From assembly GCF_000152865.1 (NCBI RefSeq), contig NZ_CH672390.1, positions 186,001-250,000 of the forward strand: 64,000 bases of DNA, read 5' to 3'. Positions 38,965 to 50,562 of this stretch are shown here, piece by piece. The notes beneath the pieces are model-generated. The model saw only the letters and a list, made by a program, of their open reading frames with translations. It did not search any database and was not told where the DNA came from. The position numbers were made by a program, and so were the translations under genes. The DNA comes from Erythrobacter sp. NAP1 (lineage in GTDB: Bacteria; Pseudomonadota; Alphaproteobacteria; Sphingomonadales; Sphingomonadaceae). Numbering within the stretch: position 1 is the stretch's first letter; the number at the start of each line of letters is the position of its first letter.

Positions 38965-39906
38965 ATGAGCACTGGAAATGCGACGCGCGGCAAGACACGC
39001 GCACCGCTAAAGATCACGGCGGTGGCGACGATGGTCGCATTGCTCTCCGCCTGTGCCACACCGCCGCCTCCTCCCCCGCCACCACCACCGCCACCGCCGC
39101 CTCCCCCGGTCGTAGAACGCACGCCGTATCGTCCTCTTCCGCCGGGCGGGGCAGCCTATGTGATGGAAATTCCGGTGAGGAATGCGTTAGGCTTGCGCGA
39201 AACCATCAATCGCGGGATCACCGATGATGAGAAGGTGTGGCACTTCCGCTCTGCGTGGAACGTTGCGGCGCTCAATTGTACATCGGCGCAATACGAGCCA
39301 ATCCTGACGGCTTACAGCGCCTTTATCGATGATTATTCCCGGCCCTTGCGCCAGGTGAACGATCGGATTGATCGCACCTACCGCCAGGAAATGGGCGCAA
39401 GGCGAGCAGGCATTCTCGCCCGCGAAGAACAAATGACTGCGGTCTACAACTTCTTCGCCCTGCCCCCAGCACGCGCCCGCTTCTGCCGCGCGGCACTCGA
39501 CATCTCGAACCGCTACAACGCTGCCCCGCCAAGCGATCCAGTGGCCTTTGCGATGGACAATTTCACCCTGCTCGAAGCGCCTTTCGACCAGTTCTTCGAC
39601 GAATATGAGCAGTACCAACGAGCGTCCTACGAATGGGATGTGAAGTATGGCGACCTGTTCGGCCCTTCGCAGCCCGGCTGGGTCGCGGTACAGGCTGCCA
39701 AGGCCAATGGCGTGCCGGTTCCCGGACCGACCAGCGATCCCACGCAAGTGGTCGCCAATCCTACGGCTGCAGCGGGATCGGTCACTGACCCTGAAACGGG
39801 CGTCGCGGTGCCTGTGGTGCCTGTCGAAGAAAACGTCATATCGCAGCCGGTGGTCGAGCCGGTCGCAACAGAGCCGCCCTCTCAGGATGGCGGTCCATCC
39901 GTGTGA
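38965..39906 (+). CDS. Lipoprotein with a 16-proline run after the lipidation site
   Basis: A 313-residue predicted outer-membrane lipoprotein. The signal ends in the lipobox LSAC; two residues after that Cys, a run of sixteen consecutive prolines begins, encoded with mixed codons. The mature globular part (about residues 75-230) has many aromatic and charged residues and no recognised domain; the C-terminal 70 residues are Pro/Val/Thr-rich. The start at 38965 gives a typical signal length; an ATG at 38947 with GGGGGC upstream is nearly as good. Confidence 0.7.
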   Translation: MSTGNATRGKTRAPLKITAVATMVALLSACATPPPPPPPPPPPPPPPPVVERTPYRPLPPGGAAYVMEIPVRNALGLRETINRGITDDEKVWHFRSAWNVAALNCTSAQYEPILTAYSAFIDDYSRPLRQVNDRIDRTYRQEMGARRAGILAREEQMTAVYNFFALPPARARFCRAALDISNRYNAAPPSDPVAFAMDNFTLLEAPFDQFFDEYEQYQRASYEWDVKYGDLFGPSQPGWVAVQAAKANGVPVPGPTSDPTQVVANPTAAAGSVTDPETGVAVPVVPVEENVISQPVVEPVATEPPSQDGGPSV

Positions 39907-39952
39907 GATTAAGCGGCTTGCCGAGCATTCGGCACCCGGCTAAATCGACCAT

Positions 39953-40135
39953 CACGCATCGGTAACGGGAATGCGGTGCGCCCCTTATTGGGCAATTCCG
40001 CAGCTGTCCCTGCAACTGTAAGCGGCGAGCTTTTCGCGCGCGCTTCCTCTTCTGGAAGCAACCACTGAGCGGACAACGCTTGGGAAGGTGTGCGACAAGC
40101 AGCGACCCGCAAGCCAGGAGACCGACCGGAGCGTG
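39953..40135 (+). ncRNA. Cobalamin (AdoCbl) riboswitch
   Basis: The leader before the TonB receptor has the conserved cobalamin riboswitch blocks in order: GGGAATGCGGTG near 39967, the B12-box region CAGCTGTCCCTGCAACTGTAAGC at about 40000-40025, CCACTG near 40061, GGGAAGG near 40082, and the closing GCAAGCCAGGAGACC near 40110. A 6-base stem CCTCTC/GAGAGG (40149-40168) downstream may belong to the expression platform. The boundaries are approximate. Confidence 0.92.
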
Positions 40136-40263
40136 TCGCTTGTTGCCCCTCTCAGGGATTGGAGAGGCGCGGATAACCTTCGTTTCGAGCGACGACCTTT
40201 GAGTGCCGCGCAAGGTTCGCCTTTCGCGGTACGTTGTTGCTTATTCGGAAGGGATACCGAACG

Positions 40264-43327
<3,064 letters not shown>

Positions 43328-43386
43328 GAGTGCCATTGTGGGGAGCCCTTTAAATTGGTCGCTCCAATCGTTAGGTGCACTGCAGC

Positions 43387-44520
43387 ATGACTATCGAAGC
43401 ACTCCTCGATTTTCGCGATGTGTCCAAATGTCCGACGCTGGTCATAAAGATCGGCTCGGCGCTCCTCGTCCATACTGACGGGACGCCGCGTTTCGACTGG
43501 CTGCGCAGCGTAGCGCACGAAATTGCCGGTGCGCGTGAGCGGGGGCAGAAAGTGATCGTCGTGGCATCGGGCTCGGTTGCCTTGGGCGCAGCCATGCTTG
43601 AATTGCCCGGAGGCGGTCGCGATACGCTCGCACATGCGCAGGCCGCAGCCTCCGTCGGGCAGGTGTTTCTCGCCAGCACATGGGCGCAGATGTTTGCCGA
43701 ACACAATCTGATGGCCGGCCAGATGCTGCTTTCGCTTGATGATCTTGAAAATCGCGGACGCTATCTCAACGCGCGAGCCACTTTGCGCGAACTGCTTGAG
43801 CGCGGTGCGATCCCGATCATCAACGAAAACGACACCACCGCGACGCAAGAGATCAAGTTCGGCGACAACGACCGGCTGGCAGCGCGCGTCGCTCAGGCGG
43901 CTGGCGCCAATGGCGTGATCCTGCTGACCGATGTCGAGGGCCTGTACACCGCGCATCCAAGCGAGCCGAATGCAGAACTGCTCGAAGAGGTTCGCGGCGT
44001 CACTCCGGAAATGCACGCCATGGCCACAGGCGGCTCTGGGTCGGGCATGGGGTCGGGCGGCATGAGCTCGAAACTGCTCGCCGCTGAAATCGCGGAACGT
44101 GCGGGGATTGCGCTTACGATCATCAAGGGCGTCGATGACTACCCCATTGGCCGCGCGCTGAGCGCTAACCTGGGAACAGTTTTCCTGCCCAAGCGCGATG
44201 ACAACGCATTCAAGTCCTGGATCGGTGGAAGGATGCGTTTCAACGGCTCGCTCAGGATCGATGCTGGAGCGGTAGAAGCGCTGCGCGGAGGCAAGAGCCT
44301 GCTTGCTGCAGGTGTGACCGACGTCTTCGGAAAGTTCGAACGCGCGGACGTGATCGCTATCGAAGACCCCGATGGACGCATGATTGCCAAGGGTATGGTC
44401 GAATACGATTCGAACCAATGCGATGCGATCAAGGGTCTGCGCAGCGAACAGCTTTCCGAAAAGCTGGGCACGATCCCGCGCTCAGCGGTGATCCATCGCG
44501 ATCAGATGGTTCTGTTGTAG
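43387..44520 (+). CDS. proB: Glutamate 5-kinase
   Basis: First enzyme of proline synthesis. The 377-residue protein has an amino acid kinase domain (VIKIGSALLV, VASGSVALGA, IINENDTTA, KFGDNDRLAARVA) and a C-terminal PUA domain (about 280-375). The Obg-ProB order is common in bacteria and supports the call. The start at 43387 is 60 bases after obg. Confidence 0.95.
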   Translation: MTIEALLDFRDVSKCPTLVIKIGSALLVHTDGTPRFDWLRSVAHEIAGARERGQKVIVVASGSVALGAAMLELPGGGRDTLAHAQAAASVGQVFLASTWAQMFAEHNLMAGQMLLSLDDLENRGRYLNARATLRELLERGAIPIINENDTTATQEIKFGDNDRLAARVAQAAGANGVILLTDVEGLYTAHPSEPNAELLEEVRGVTPEMHAMATGGSGSGMGSGGMSSKLLAAEIAERAGIALTIIKGVDDYPIGRALSANLGTVFLPKRDDNAFKSWIGGRMRFNGSLRIDAGAVEALRGGKSLLAAGVTDVFGKFERADVIAIEDPDGRMIAKGMVEYDSNQCDAIKGLRSEQLSEKLGTIPRSAVIHRDQMVLL

Positions 44521-44524
44521 CGCC

Positions 44525-45439
44525 ATGCCGATTGTAGCCATCACCGGAGCGACAGGTTTCGTGGGCAAGGCGACGCTCGATGTCGCGGTCCAGAAAGGGC
44601 TGCACGTGCGGGCCCTGACCCGGCGCGATGCTCAGCCGCGCGAACGGGTGACATGGGTGCCAGGAACTCTCGACCGAGCCGAAGCCTTGGAGGAACTGGT
44701 GAGCGGATGCGATGCCGTGATCCATGTTGCAGGGCTCACCAGCACACCCAATCCCGGGCGCTTCGAAGCCGCGAACGTGACAGGCACAGCCAACATGATC
44801 GCCGCTGCCAAGTCGCAAGGCATTGAGCGTTTCGTGTTCGTCTCCTCCCTGTCGGCGCGCGAGCCGGATTTGTCGGCCTATGGCGCATCGAAAGCAAAGG
44901 CGGAAAGGCTGGTTGAAGACAGTGGCCTCGATTGGACCATCGTCCGACCGCCGGGGGTCTATGGTCCGGGTGACAAGGATTACCTCGACCTGTTCAAGGC
45001 GGCAAAGCTGGGCATCGTGCCGGTACCGCCGGAAGGCAAAAGCTCGCTCATCCATGTGGAGGATTTGGCGCGCCTCTTGGTTGCGCTTGTTCCGGTAAAC
45101 CCGGTGACCCGCGGCCAGACCTACGAGCCATGGGACGACAACGCGTTTGGGTACACTCACAAGGAATTGGCCGAGATGATCGGCGAAGCGGTCGGCAATC
45201 CGAGGGCAACAGCCGTTTCGCTGCCTCCTGCAGTCATGAAACTGGGAGCGCAGGTGGACGGGCTGCTACGAGGTGGGAAGGCCAAGCTTACGCAGGACCG
45301 TGTCGGCTACATGTTGCACGACGACTGGGTCTGCGACCTTAGAAAAGCGCCGCCATTGTCGATCTGGCAAGCGGTTTGGGGAGGCGAGGCGGGCCTCGCC
45401 ATGACGGCGCAGTGGTACAAGGAACAGGGCTGGCTCTAG
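44525..45439 (+). CDS. Extended SDR / NAD-dependent epimerase-like protein
   Basis: A 304-residue Rossmann protein with GATGFVGKATL at residues 8-18 and a catalytic-type YxxxK in SAYGASKAKAE (Tyr119, Lys123). The weak N-terminal arginine-containing loop after beta-2 (ALTRRD) suggests NADP. Distant relatives include the NDUFA9-like subunit of complex I and UDP-sugar epimerases; substrate and role are unknown. It starts four bases after proB, so it is probably co-transcribed. Its stop shares CTAG with the convergent gene. Confidence 0.82.
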   Translation: MPIVAITGATGFVGKATLDVAVQKGLHVRALTRRDAQPRERVTWVPGTLDRAEALEELVSGCDAVIHVAGLTSTPNPGRFEAANVTGTANMIAAAKSQGIERFVFVSSLSAREPDLSAYGASKAKAERLVEDSGLDWTIVRPPGVYGPGDKDYLDLFKAAKLGIVPVPPEGKSSLIHVEDLARLLVALVPVNPVTRGQTYEPWDDNAFGYTHKELAEMIGEAVGNPRATAVSLPPAVMKLGAQVDGLLRGGKAKLTQDRVGYMLHDDWVCDLRKAPPLSIWQAVWGGEAGLAMTAQWYKEQGWL

Positions 45440-46026
45440 TCGGCTTCGTCTGCTGGCGGAGTGCATTCTTCGCCGCCATAAGCTTCCTTGTAAGTCTTGC
45501 CCCAACAATACTCGAAACGATTGAGCACGTTCATATTGGGCGGCCAGCTCATTTGCACGACAGTGCCATCAGGCCGTGTGAAGCTGTTGTTCGATGGTTC
45601 CGGGATCGTGGCTAGCCGTTCCTTTGCGCGCTCCAGCCCTTCGCGGTCCTGGCGCAGGAAGGCGACAGTGCCATCGACGTAGTGGTTCCAGCCGAAATCC
45701 GCGTCAAAATCCTGAGATTTGCGGGTTAGCTCAAACAGCGCGATCGCCTCTTTCGTTTGCCCCGCATAGGCGCGCATCTGGCCTTCGTGCCAATAAAGGA
45801 TCGAGTTGTGATCCCGCTTCTGGTGCCGCCAAGTGCGGATGAGCTCCGCCGCAGCTTCGTGGCAACCTTCGCGCGATAGACCGCGCCAGCCTCCATCCGG
45901 TATGTCTTGATCAAAGGCCTGACGGTCCAGTTCGAGCATGGCTTCAAGGTCATAAGAACAATCGGGCTCAGCAGATTGAGCTGGGATTTCGGGCTGTGCA
46001 GCGGCGAGCAAGATGACAGTGATCAT
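45436..46026 (-). CDS. Exported protein of unknown function
   Basis: About 196 residues from the ATG at 46026, with a short hydrophobic start (MITVILLAAAQPEIPAQSA) that looks like a signal peptide. The mature part has four cysteines and alpha-helical stretches (YWHEGQMRAYAGQTKEAIALFE) resembling one TPR pair. No family was recognised. An ATG six bases upstream is an equally possible start. Confidence 0.55.
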   Translation of the reverse strand: MITVILLAAAQPEIPAQSAEPDCSYDLEAMLELDRQAFDQDIPDGGWRGLSREGCHEAAAELIRTWRHQKRDHNSILYWHEGQMRAYAGQTKEAIALFELTRKSQDFDADFGWNHYVDGTVAFLRQDREGLERAKERLATIPEPSNNSFTRPDGTVVQMSWPPNMNVLNRFEYCWGKTYKEAYGGEECTPPADEAD

Positions 46027-46090
46027 GCCCACACGATATCGCTAGACACAAAGTGTGCAAGAGCACAGGTTCGCATGACGGAGGAAATTC

Positions 46091-46510
46091 ATGCGCGTTA
46101 TCAGATCAATGATTGGCTTGAACGGTATCGCGATGCTTGCGGCGTGCGGGGCAGAGACAGGTGTGCAGGTCGACGATGCGCCCGTTTCGAATCCCGCTGA
46201 GCTCGAGGCAAGCTTAGCGGCCGACGGCCAGCCGGCAGAGGGCTTCTACCGTGCAGTGGACGAAACCGGATTTGTACTGATTGAGGAGCTGCGCAGCGAT
46301 GGCACTTACGTGTTCACCGACGCCGATGGCAAATTGATCGAAGAAGGCACATACGTCCAAAGAACCCCTCAATTGCCGTGCTTCACACCCAAGGCCGAAG
46401 GGGCCGTCGAGAAGTGTTATCTCGACGAGATTGGCGAGGATGGTGTTTGGAGGACCACAGATCCTGACACAGGCATCGTCTCGGTCATAGAGCGCATCGA
46501 GCAGCTCTGA
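46091..46510 (+). CDS. Small lipoprotein, unknown function
   Basis: A 139-residue lipoprotein with lipobox LAAC (Cys19). The mature protein has a beta-rich small domain (VDETGFVLIEELRSDGTYVFTD, then GTYVQRTP) that resembles lipocalin-like or META-type folds only weakly. A strong ACGGAGG ribosome site precedes the ATG. It is divergent from the exported protein at 45436-46026. Confidence 0.6.
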   Translation: MRVIRSMIGLNGIAMLAACGAETGVQVDDAPVSNPAELEASLAADGQPAEGFYRAVDETGFVLIEELRSDGTYVFTDADGKLIEEGTYVQRTPQLPCFTPKAEGAVEKCYLDEIGEDGVWRTTDPDTGIVSVIERIEQL

Positions 46511-46514
46511 GCCT

Positions 46515-47318
46515 TTATAAGAACGGTTCCTCGCCCGGCTTGTGGATGCCGCATTCGGTCTTGTCCCAGCCCTTCCAACGGCCTGAGCGCGGATCTTCGC
46601 CCGGCGCGACCTTGTGAGTGCACGGCTCGCACCCGATCGAGGGGAAGCCACGTGCGACCAGCGGGTGGCGAGGCAGGTCGTGCTCCTCGAAATAGGCGCC
46701 GATATCCTCTGCGCTGCAGTCGATCAGCGGATTGATCTTGAGACGGCCCTGCGCGTCGGACGTGTCGATTTCGAAACGCGGCAGATTGGCTCTGGTCGAG
46801 GACTGGAACGCCTTGCGCCCGGTAAAGCTTGCATCGAACTGGTCGAGCGCTTTCGCCAGCGGTTTGACCTTGCGGATCTCGCAGCAGCCATCGGGGTCGT
46901 AGGACCAGCGAAGACCGCTTTCGTCCTTTTCGGCCAGCTCCGCTTCGTCCGGAGTGAGAATCTGGAGATTGGTGAGGCCGATCTTTGCGACCACCTCGTC
47001 GCGATATTCAAGGGTCTCGGCAAAATGCTTGCCGGTGTCGAGAAAGAGGACCGGAATGTCCGGCTTCACCTGCGCAACGAGGTGCAGCAGCACCGCGCTC
47101 TCGGCACCGAAACTCGATACGATCGCTATATCGCCAGCGAGATGTCCCTGGATCACCGCCTCGAGCATCTCTTGCGTCGATGAGCCGCGGAACATGCGAT
47201 TGAGGCGCACCGCATCGTGTTCGGTGAAGCGCGGCCCCGTGTCGAGCCGGTCGACTGCACGTGCGCGGGCTTCGTCGGTGGTGAATGGCGCTTCGAGACG
47301 TTCGGGGGGCTTATTCAT
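46515..47318 (-). CDS. cysH: Phosphoadenylyl/adenylyl-sulfate reductase
   Basis: Reduces activated sulfate to sulfite. The 267-residue protein has the PP-loop-like VSSFGAESAVLLHL, the CC pair (DGCCEIRKV) and a second pair (GCEPCTHKV) with the ECGIH terminus. The two cysteine pairs coordinate a 4Fe-4S cluster, which indicates the assimilatory APS-reductase type. The ATG at 47318 overlaps the DUF934 gene by eight bases and ends the operon. Confidence 0.95.
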   Translation of the reverse strand: MNKPPERLEAPFTTDEARARAVDRLDTGPRFTEHDAVRLNRMFRGSSTQEMLEAVIQGHLAGDIAIVSSFGAESAVLLHLVAQVKPDIPVLFLDTGKHFAETLEYRDEVVAKIGLTNLQILTPDEAELAEKDESGLRWSYDPDGCCEIRKVKPLAKALDQFDASFTGRKAFQSSTRANLPRFEIDTSDAQGRLKINPLIDCSAEDIGAYFEEHDLPRHPLVARGFPSIGCEPCTHKVAPGEDPRSGRWKGWDKTECGIHKPGEEPFL

Positions 47319-47775
47319 GGCGCAGCTCCGGGATGGTGCGCCGCGCCCCTCCACGTGTGTCTACGGCGTGCTGATAAACGTTTTCCCATGTCGCGAAGGC
47401 ACGCTTTGCGTCCTCTTCGTCGAGCGGGGTGTCTGGCGCAAAGGCATCAAAGCCGCAGCGCCGCATATGGCTTAGCTGGTCGATGCCGACATCGCCCACG
47501 GCGCGCAGTTCGCCAGTGTAGCCCTCTTCGCGAAGGATGCGCGCAGCCGAATAGCCGCGCCCGTCGCCAAAGGTTGGGAAGTTGACTTCGACGAGCGCGA
47601 TCCGGTCGAGATGGGGCAGCAGGACGCGCGCATCGTCGCCCGGTTCGATCCGAACGGCGGTGGCGTTGGTCTGCTCGCAGCATGCATCGACGGTGACGGT
47701 GCCATGGTCGGCGACTTCGTCATCGCGGAAGCGGAACTGGACGTCGTCGGGGGAAGTGCCCAGCGGATTATCCAT
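47311..47775 (-). CDS. DUF934 protein of the sulfate-reduction operon
   Basis: A 154-residue protein of the DUF934 family, which in alpha- and betaproteobacteria is almost always encoded between cysI and cysH. It contains the family's RIALVEVNFPTFGDGRGYSAARIL-type core and the HMRRCGFDAFAP segment. Its role, possibly an assembly or electron-transfer partner of sulfite reductase, is not known. Overlaps both neighbours by eight bases. Confidence 0.88.
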   Translation of the reverse strand: MDNPLGTSPDDVQFRFRDDEVADHGTVTVDACCEQTNATAVRIEPGDDARVLLPHLDRIALVEVNFPTFGDGRGYSAARILREEGYTGELRAVGDVGIDQLSHMRRCGFDAFAPDTPLDEEDAKRAFATWENVYQHAVDTRGGARRTIPELRHE

Positions 47776-49411
47776 AAAGCGCCTCCTTGAACGGCTCCAT
47801 GCCGATGCGGCGATAGGTGTCGAGGAAACGCTCCTCGCCCTGCTTGTTGGCGAGATAGACGTTGGTGACGGTATCGACCGCTTCGATCACGCCGTCTTCG
47901 GTGAAGCCGGGGCCGGTGATCTTGGCGAGGCTCACGTCCTCGGCTTCCGAGCCGCCGAGCGAGAGCTGATAGTTCTCAACGCCTTTCCGGTCGACGCCGA
48001 GGATGCCGATATGGCCTGCATGGTGGTGCCCGCAGGCGTTGATGCAGCCCGAGATCTTGAGCTTGAGTTCGCCCAGCTTGCTGGTCTTGCCCGAGGCATC
48101 GAAACGTTCCGAAATGCGCTGTGCAAGCGGGATTGAGCGGGCGTTGGCGAGACTGCAATAATCGAGCCCCGGGCACGCGATCATGTCCTCGATCGTGTCC
48201 ATGTTTGGAGAGCCGAGGCCGGCGGCTTCAAGCTCGGTCCAGAGCGCGTGCAGGTCACCGATCTTGACGTGCGGCAGGACCACGTTCTGGGTGTGCATGA
48301 TGCGCAGCTCGTCGAAGCTGTATTGCTTGGCGAGCCGCGCCATCAGACGCATCTGCTCACCGGTCGCATCGCCGGGAATGCCGCCCACAGGCTTGAGCGA
48401 GATGACTGCGCTGACATAGCTGTCATGCTTGTGGCGGTGCGTGTTGCGGTCGACCCAGACGGCGAAGTCGGGATCGGAACGATCGACACTCTTGGGGCCG
48501 TCCTCAAACGCCGGATCGGAAAAGTACGGCTTGATCCGTTCCAGCTCCTCGCGCGGCGGTTCGACGCCCTGCTTCAGCAAGTGAGCGAATTCTTCTTCGA
48601 CCTGGCGCGTGTATTCGTCCTTGCCCAGTTCGTGGACGAGGATCTTGATACGCGCCTTGTACTTGTTGTCGCGGCGACCGTAGCGATTGTAGACGCGAAG
48701 GCACGCCTCGGCATAGGTGATGAGCTGATCGAGCGGCACGAAGTCGCGGATCATCGGCGCGACCATCGGGGTGCGACCCATGCCGCCGCCCACGAAAAAG
48801 CGCGCACCGATTTCGCTCCCACCGTCTTTGGCGTCGTTCTTCACGATCTGGATGCCGATATCGTGCAGCCGCATCGCCGCGCGGTCTTTTTCCGCCGCGA
48901 TGACAGCGATCTTGAACTTGCGCGGCAGGTAGGTGAATTCCGGATGGAAGCTCGACCACTGGCGCAGCAATTCGGCGTAAGGGCGCGGGTCGACCAATTC
49001 GTCATGCGCGGCGCCTGCAAAGTGGTCGCTTGAGATGTTGCGGATGCAGTTCCCGCTGGTCTGGATCGCGTGCATCTCGACCTTGGCAAGGTCGGCTAGG
49101 ATGTCGGCCGCATCCTCCAGCTTGATCCAGTTGTATTGCAGGTTCTGGCGCGTGGTGAAGTGGCCGTAACCGCGGTCATATTTGTCCGCGATATCGCCAA
49201 GTGCGATCATCTGCTCGGAATTGAGCGTGCCATAGGGGATGGCGACGCGCAGCATGTAAGCGTGCAATTGCAGGTAGAGGCCGTTCATCAGCCGCAGCGG
49301 CTTAAACTGGTCTTCAGTCAGCTTTCCTTCGAGACGGCGGCGCGCCTGGTCGCGGAATTCTTCCACGCGAGCATCGACCATCTGCTGGTCATAATTGTCG
49401 TATTTGTACAT
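47768..49411 (-). CDS. cysI: Ferredoxin-type sulfite (or nitrite/sulfite) reductase
   Basis: Siroheme/4Fe-4S reductase that makes sulfide from sulfite. The 547-residue protein has duplicated NirBeta domains and the cluster cysteines in CPGLDYC and GCINACGHHHAGHIG. No flavoprotein partner (cysJ) lies in the operon, so electrons are likely supplied by ferredoxin. Context with cobA and cysH favours sulfite over nitrite. Its start overlaps the DUF2849 stop by one base (TGATG). Confidence 0.92.
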   Translation of the reverse strand: MYKYDNYDQQMVDARVEEFRDQARRRLEGKLTEDQFKPLRLMNGLYLQLHAYMLRVAIPYGTLNSEQMIALGDIADKYDRGYGHFTTRQNLQYNWIKLEDAADILADLAKVEMHAIQTSGNCIRNISSDHFAGAAHDELVDPRPYAELLRQWSSFHPEFTYLPRKFKIAVIAAEKDRAAMRLHDIGIQIVKNDAKDGGSEIGARFFVGGGMGRTPMVAPMIRDFVPLDQLITYAEACLRVYNRYGRRDNKYKARIKILVHELGKDEYTRQVEEEFAHLLKQGVEPPREELERIKPYFSDPAFEDGPKSVDRSDPDFAVWVDRNTHRHKHDSYVSAVISLKPVGGIPGDATGEQMRLMARLAKQYSFDELRIMHTQNVVLPHVKIGDLHALWTELEAAGLGSPNMDTIEDMIACPGLDYCSLANARSIPLAQRISERFDASGKTSKLGELKLKISGCINACGHHHAGHIGILGVDRKGVENYQLSLGGSEAEDVSLAKITGPGFTEDGVIEAVDTVTNVYLANKQGEERFLDTYRRIGMEPFKEALYG

Positions 49412-49710
49412 CAGATTACCCAGTCAATCGCTTCGGGGTCTTTGGGTTTGAGCGTGAGGTCGGGCCGCACCGTGGGGCCGAGCGCACGAATGCGGTCCTT
49501 GATGTGAGCAGGACGCACGCTGCCGTCCTCCTCGCGGGTCGCCTCGATCACGTAGGGGACGTTGACGCGGCGTGCGGCTTCCTCGGCGGCGAGGATTTCC
49601 TCCGCGCGTTCGCCCGCATCGACAGCCTCATCGACATGGCGCGACCACGTTTCGCCCGTCCACCAGACGACATCGCCTGTCTTGAGGTCGTTTCCGGTGA
49701 GAACTCTCAT
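49411..49710 (-). CDS. DUF2849 protein of the sulfite-reduction operon
   Basis: A 99-residue protein of the DUF2849 family, beginning RVLTGNDLKTGDVVWW. The family is restricted to this operon context between cobA and cysI in alphaproteobacteria and is of unknown function. No metal ligands or cysteines are seen. It overlaps cobA by four bases. Confidence 0.85.
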   Translation of the reverse strand: MRVLTGNDLKTGDVVWWTGETWSRHVDEAVDAGERAEEILAAEEAARRVNVPYVIEATREEDGSVRPAHIKDRIRALGPTVRPDLTLKPKDPEAIDWVI

Positions 49711-50462
49711 TGATGTGCCTCCACGGCGAGCTTCGCGATGTCAGCGTCTTCGCGCGCGGTGACGTCGCCGATGACGATAAGGGCAGGGCTCTTCACCGCC
49801 TCGCGAACGACAAGGTCGGGCAGGGCAGCAAGCGGACCGCGCAGGACGCGCATTTCGGGGCGTGCAGCATTCTCGATGACAGCAAGCGGCATGTCCGGGG
49901 CAAGTCCGTCCGCCATCAGCTTCTCCGCGATCTGGGGTGCAGTCTTGACGCCCATATAGATCACCAGCGTGCGGCCCTTGCCAGCAAGGCCGGTCCAGTC
50001 CTGATCGGAAAGGCCCTTGCACTGGCCAGCAACGAAGCTGACCACGCTCGACGCGTCGCGGTGGGTAAGCGCGATCTGTGTGGCTGCTGCCGCGCCGTTG
50101 GCAGCGGAGATACCGGGTACGATCTCGACCGAGACACCGGAGGCGCGCGCATCTTCGGCTTCTTCACCGCCGCGGCCGAAGATCAACGGGTCGCCGCCCT
50201 TGAGGCGAACCACATCACGGCCCGCCTTGGCCTCACGCACGAGGAGGGCGTTGATCTGGTCTTGGGGCAGGGTGTGCCTGGAGCGTTGCTTGGCGACCGA
50301 AATGAGGAGCGCATCGGGCCGTGCCATCGCGAGTATCTCGCGACTGACCAGCCCGTCATGGACGATTACTTCGGCACGCTCGATCAGCCGGGCAGCGCGC
50401 AGGGTCAGGAGGTCGGGGTCACCCGGACCTGCGCCAACAAGATAAATAGTTCCGATTTCCAT
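49707..50462 (-). CDS. cobA: Uroporphyrinogen-III C-methyltransferase (SUMT)
   Basis: Converts uroporphyrinogen III to precorrin-2, the branch point to siroheme needed by the sulfite reductase. The 251-residue protein has YLVGAGPGDPDLLTLRAARL, VRLKGGDPLIFGRGGEE and VVPGISAANGAAA, typical of stand-alone SUMT. It lacks the CysG dehydrogenase/chelatase part, which must be elsewhere. It is the first gene of the five-gene operon. Confidence 0.93.
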   Translation of the reverse strand: MEIGTIYLVGAGPGDPDLLTLRAARLIERAEVIVHDGLVSREILAMARPDALLISVAKQRSRHTLPQDQINALLVREAKAGRDVVRLKGGDPLIFGRGGEEAEDARASGVSVEIVPGISAANGAAAATQIALTHRDASSVVSFVAGQCKGLSDQDWTGLAGKGRTLVIYMGVKTAPQIAEKLMADGLAPDMPLAVIENAARPEMRVLRGPLAALPDLVVREAVKSPALIVIGDVTAREDADIAKLAVEAHQ

Positions 50463-50562
50463 GCCTTGCGAGATGGGCGAAGGCGCGTCCACTCGCCAGC
50501 GAGAATGGATTGGGGGAGCGCAAGGAAAGCTTTCGGCGGTGTTTTTCCGACCGCGCTGGTAG

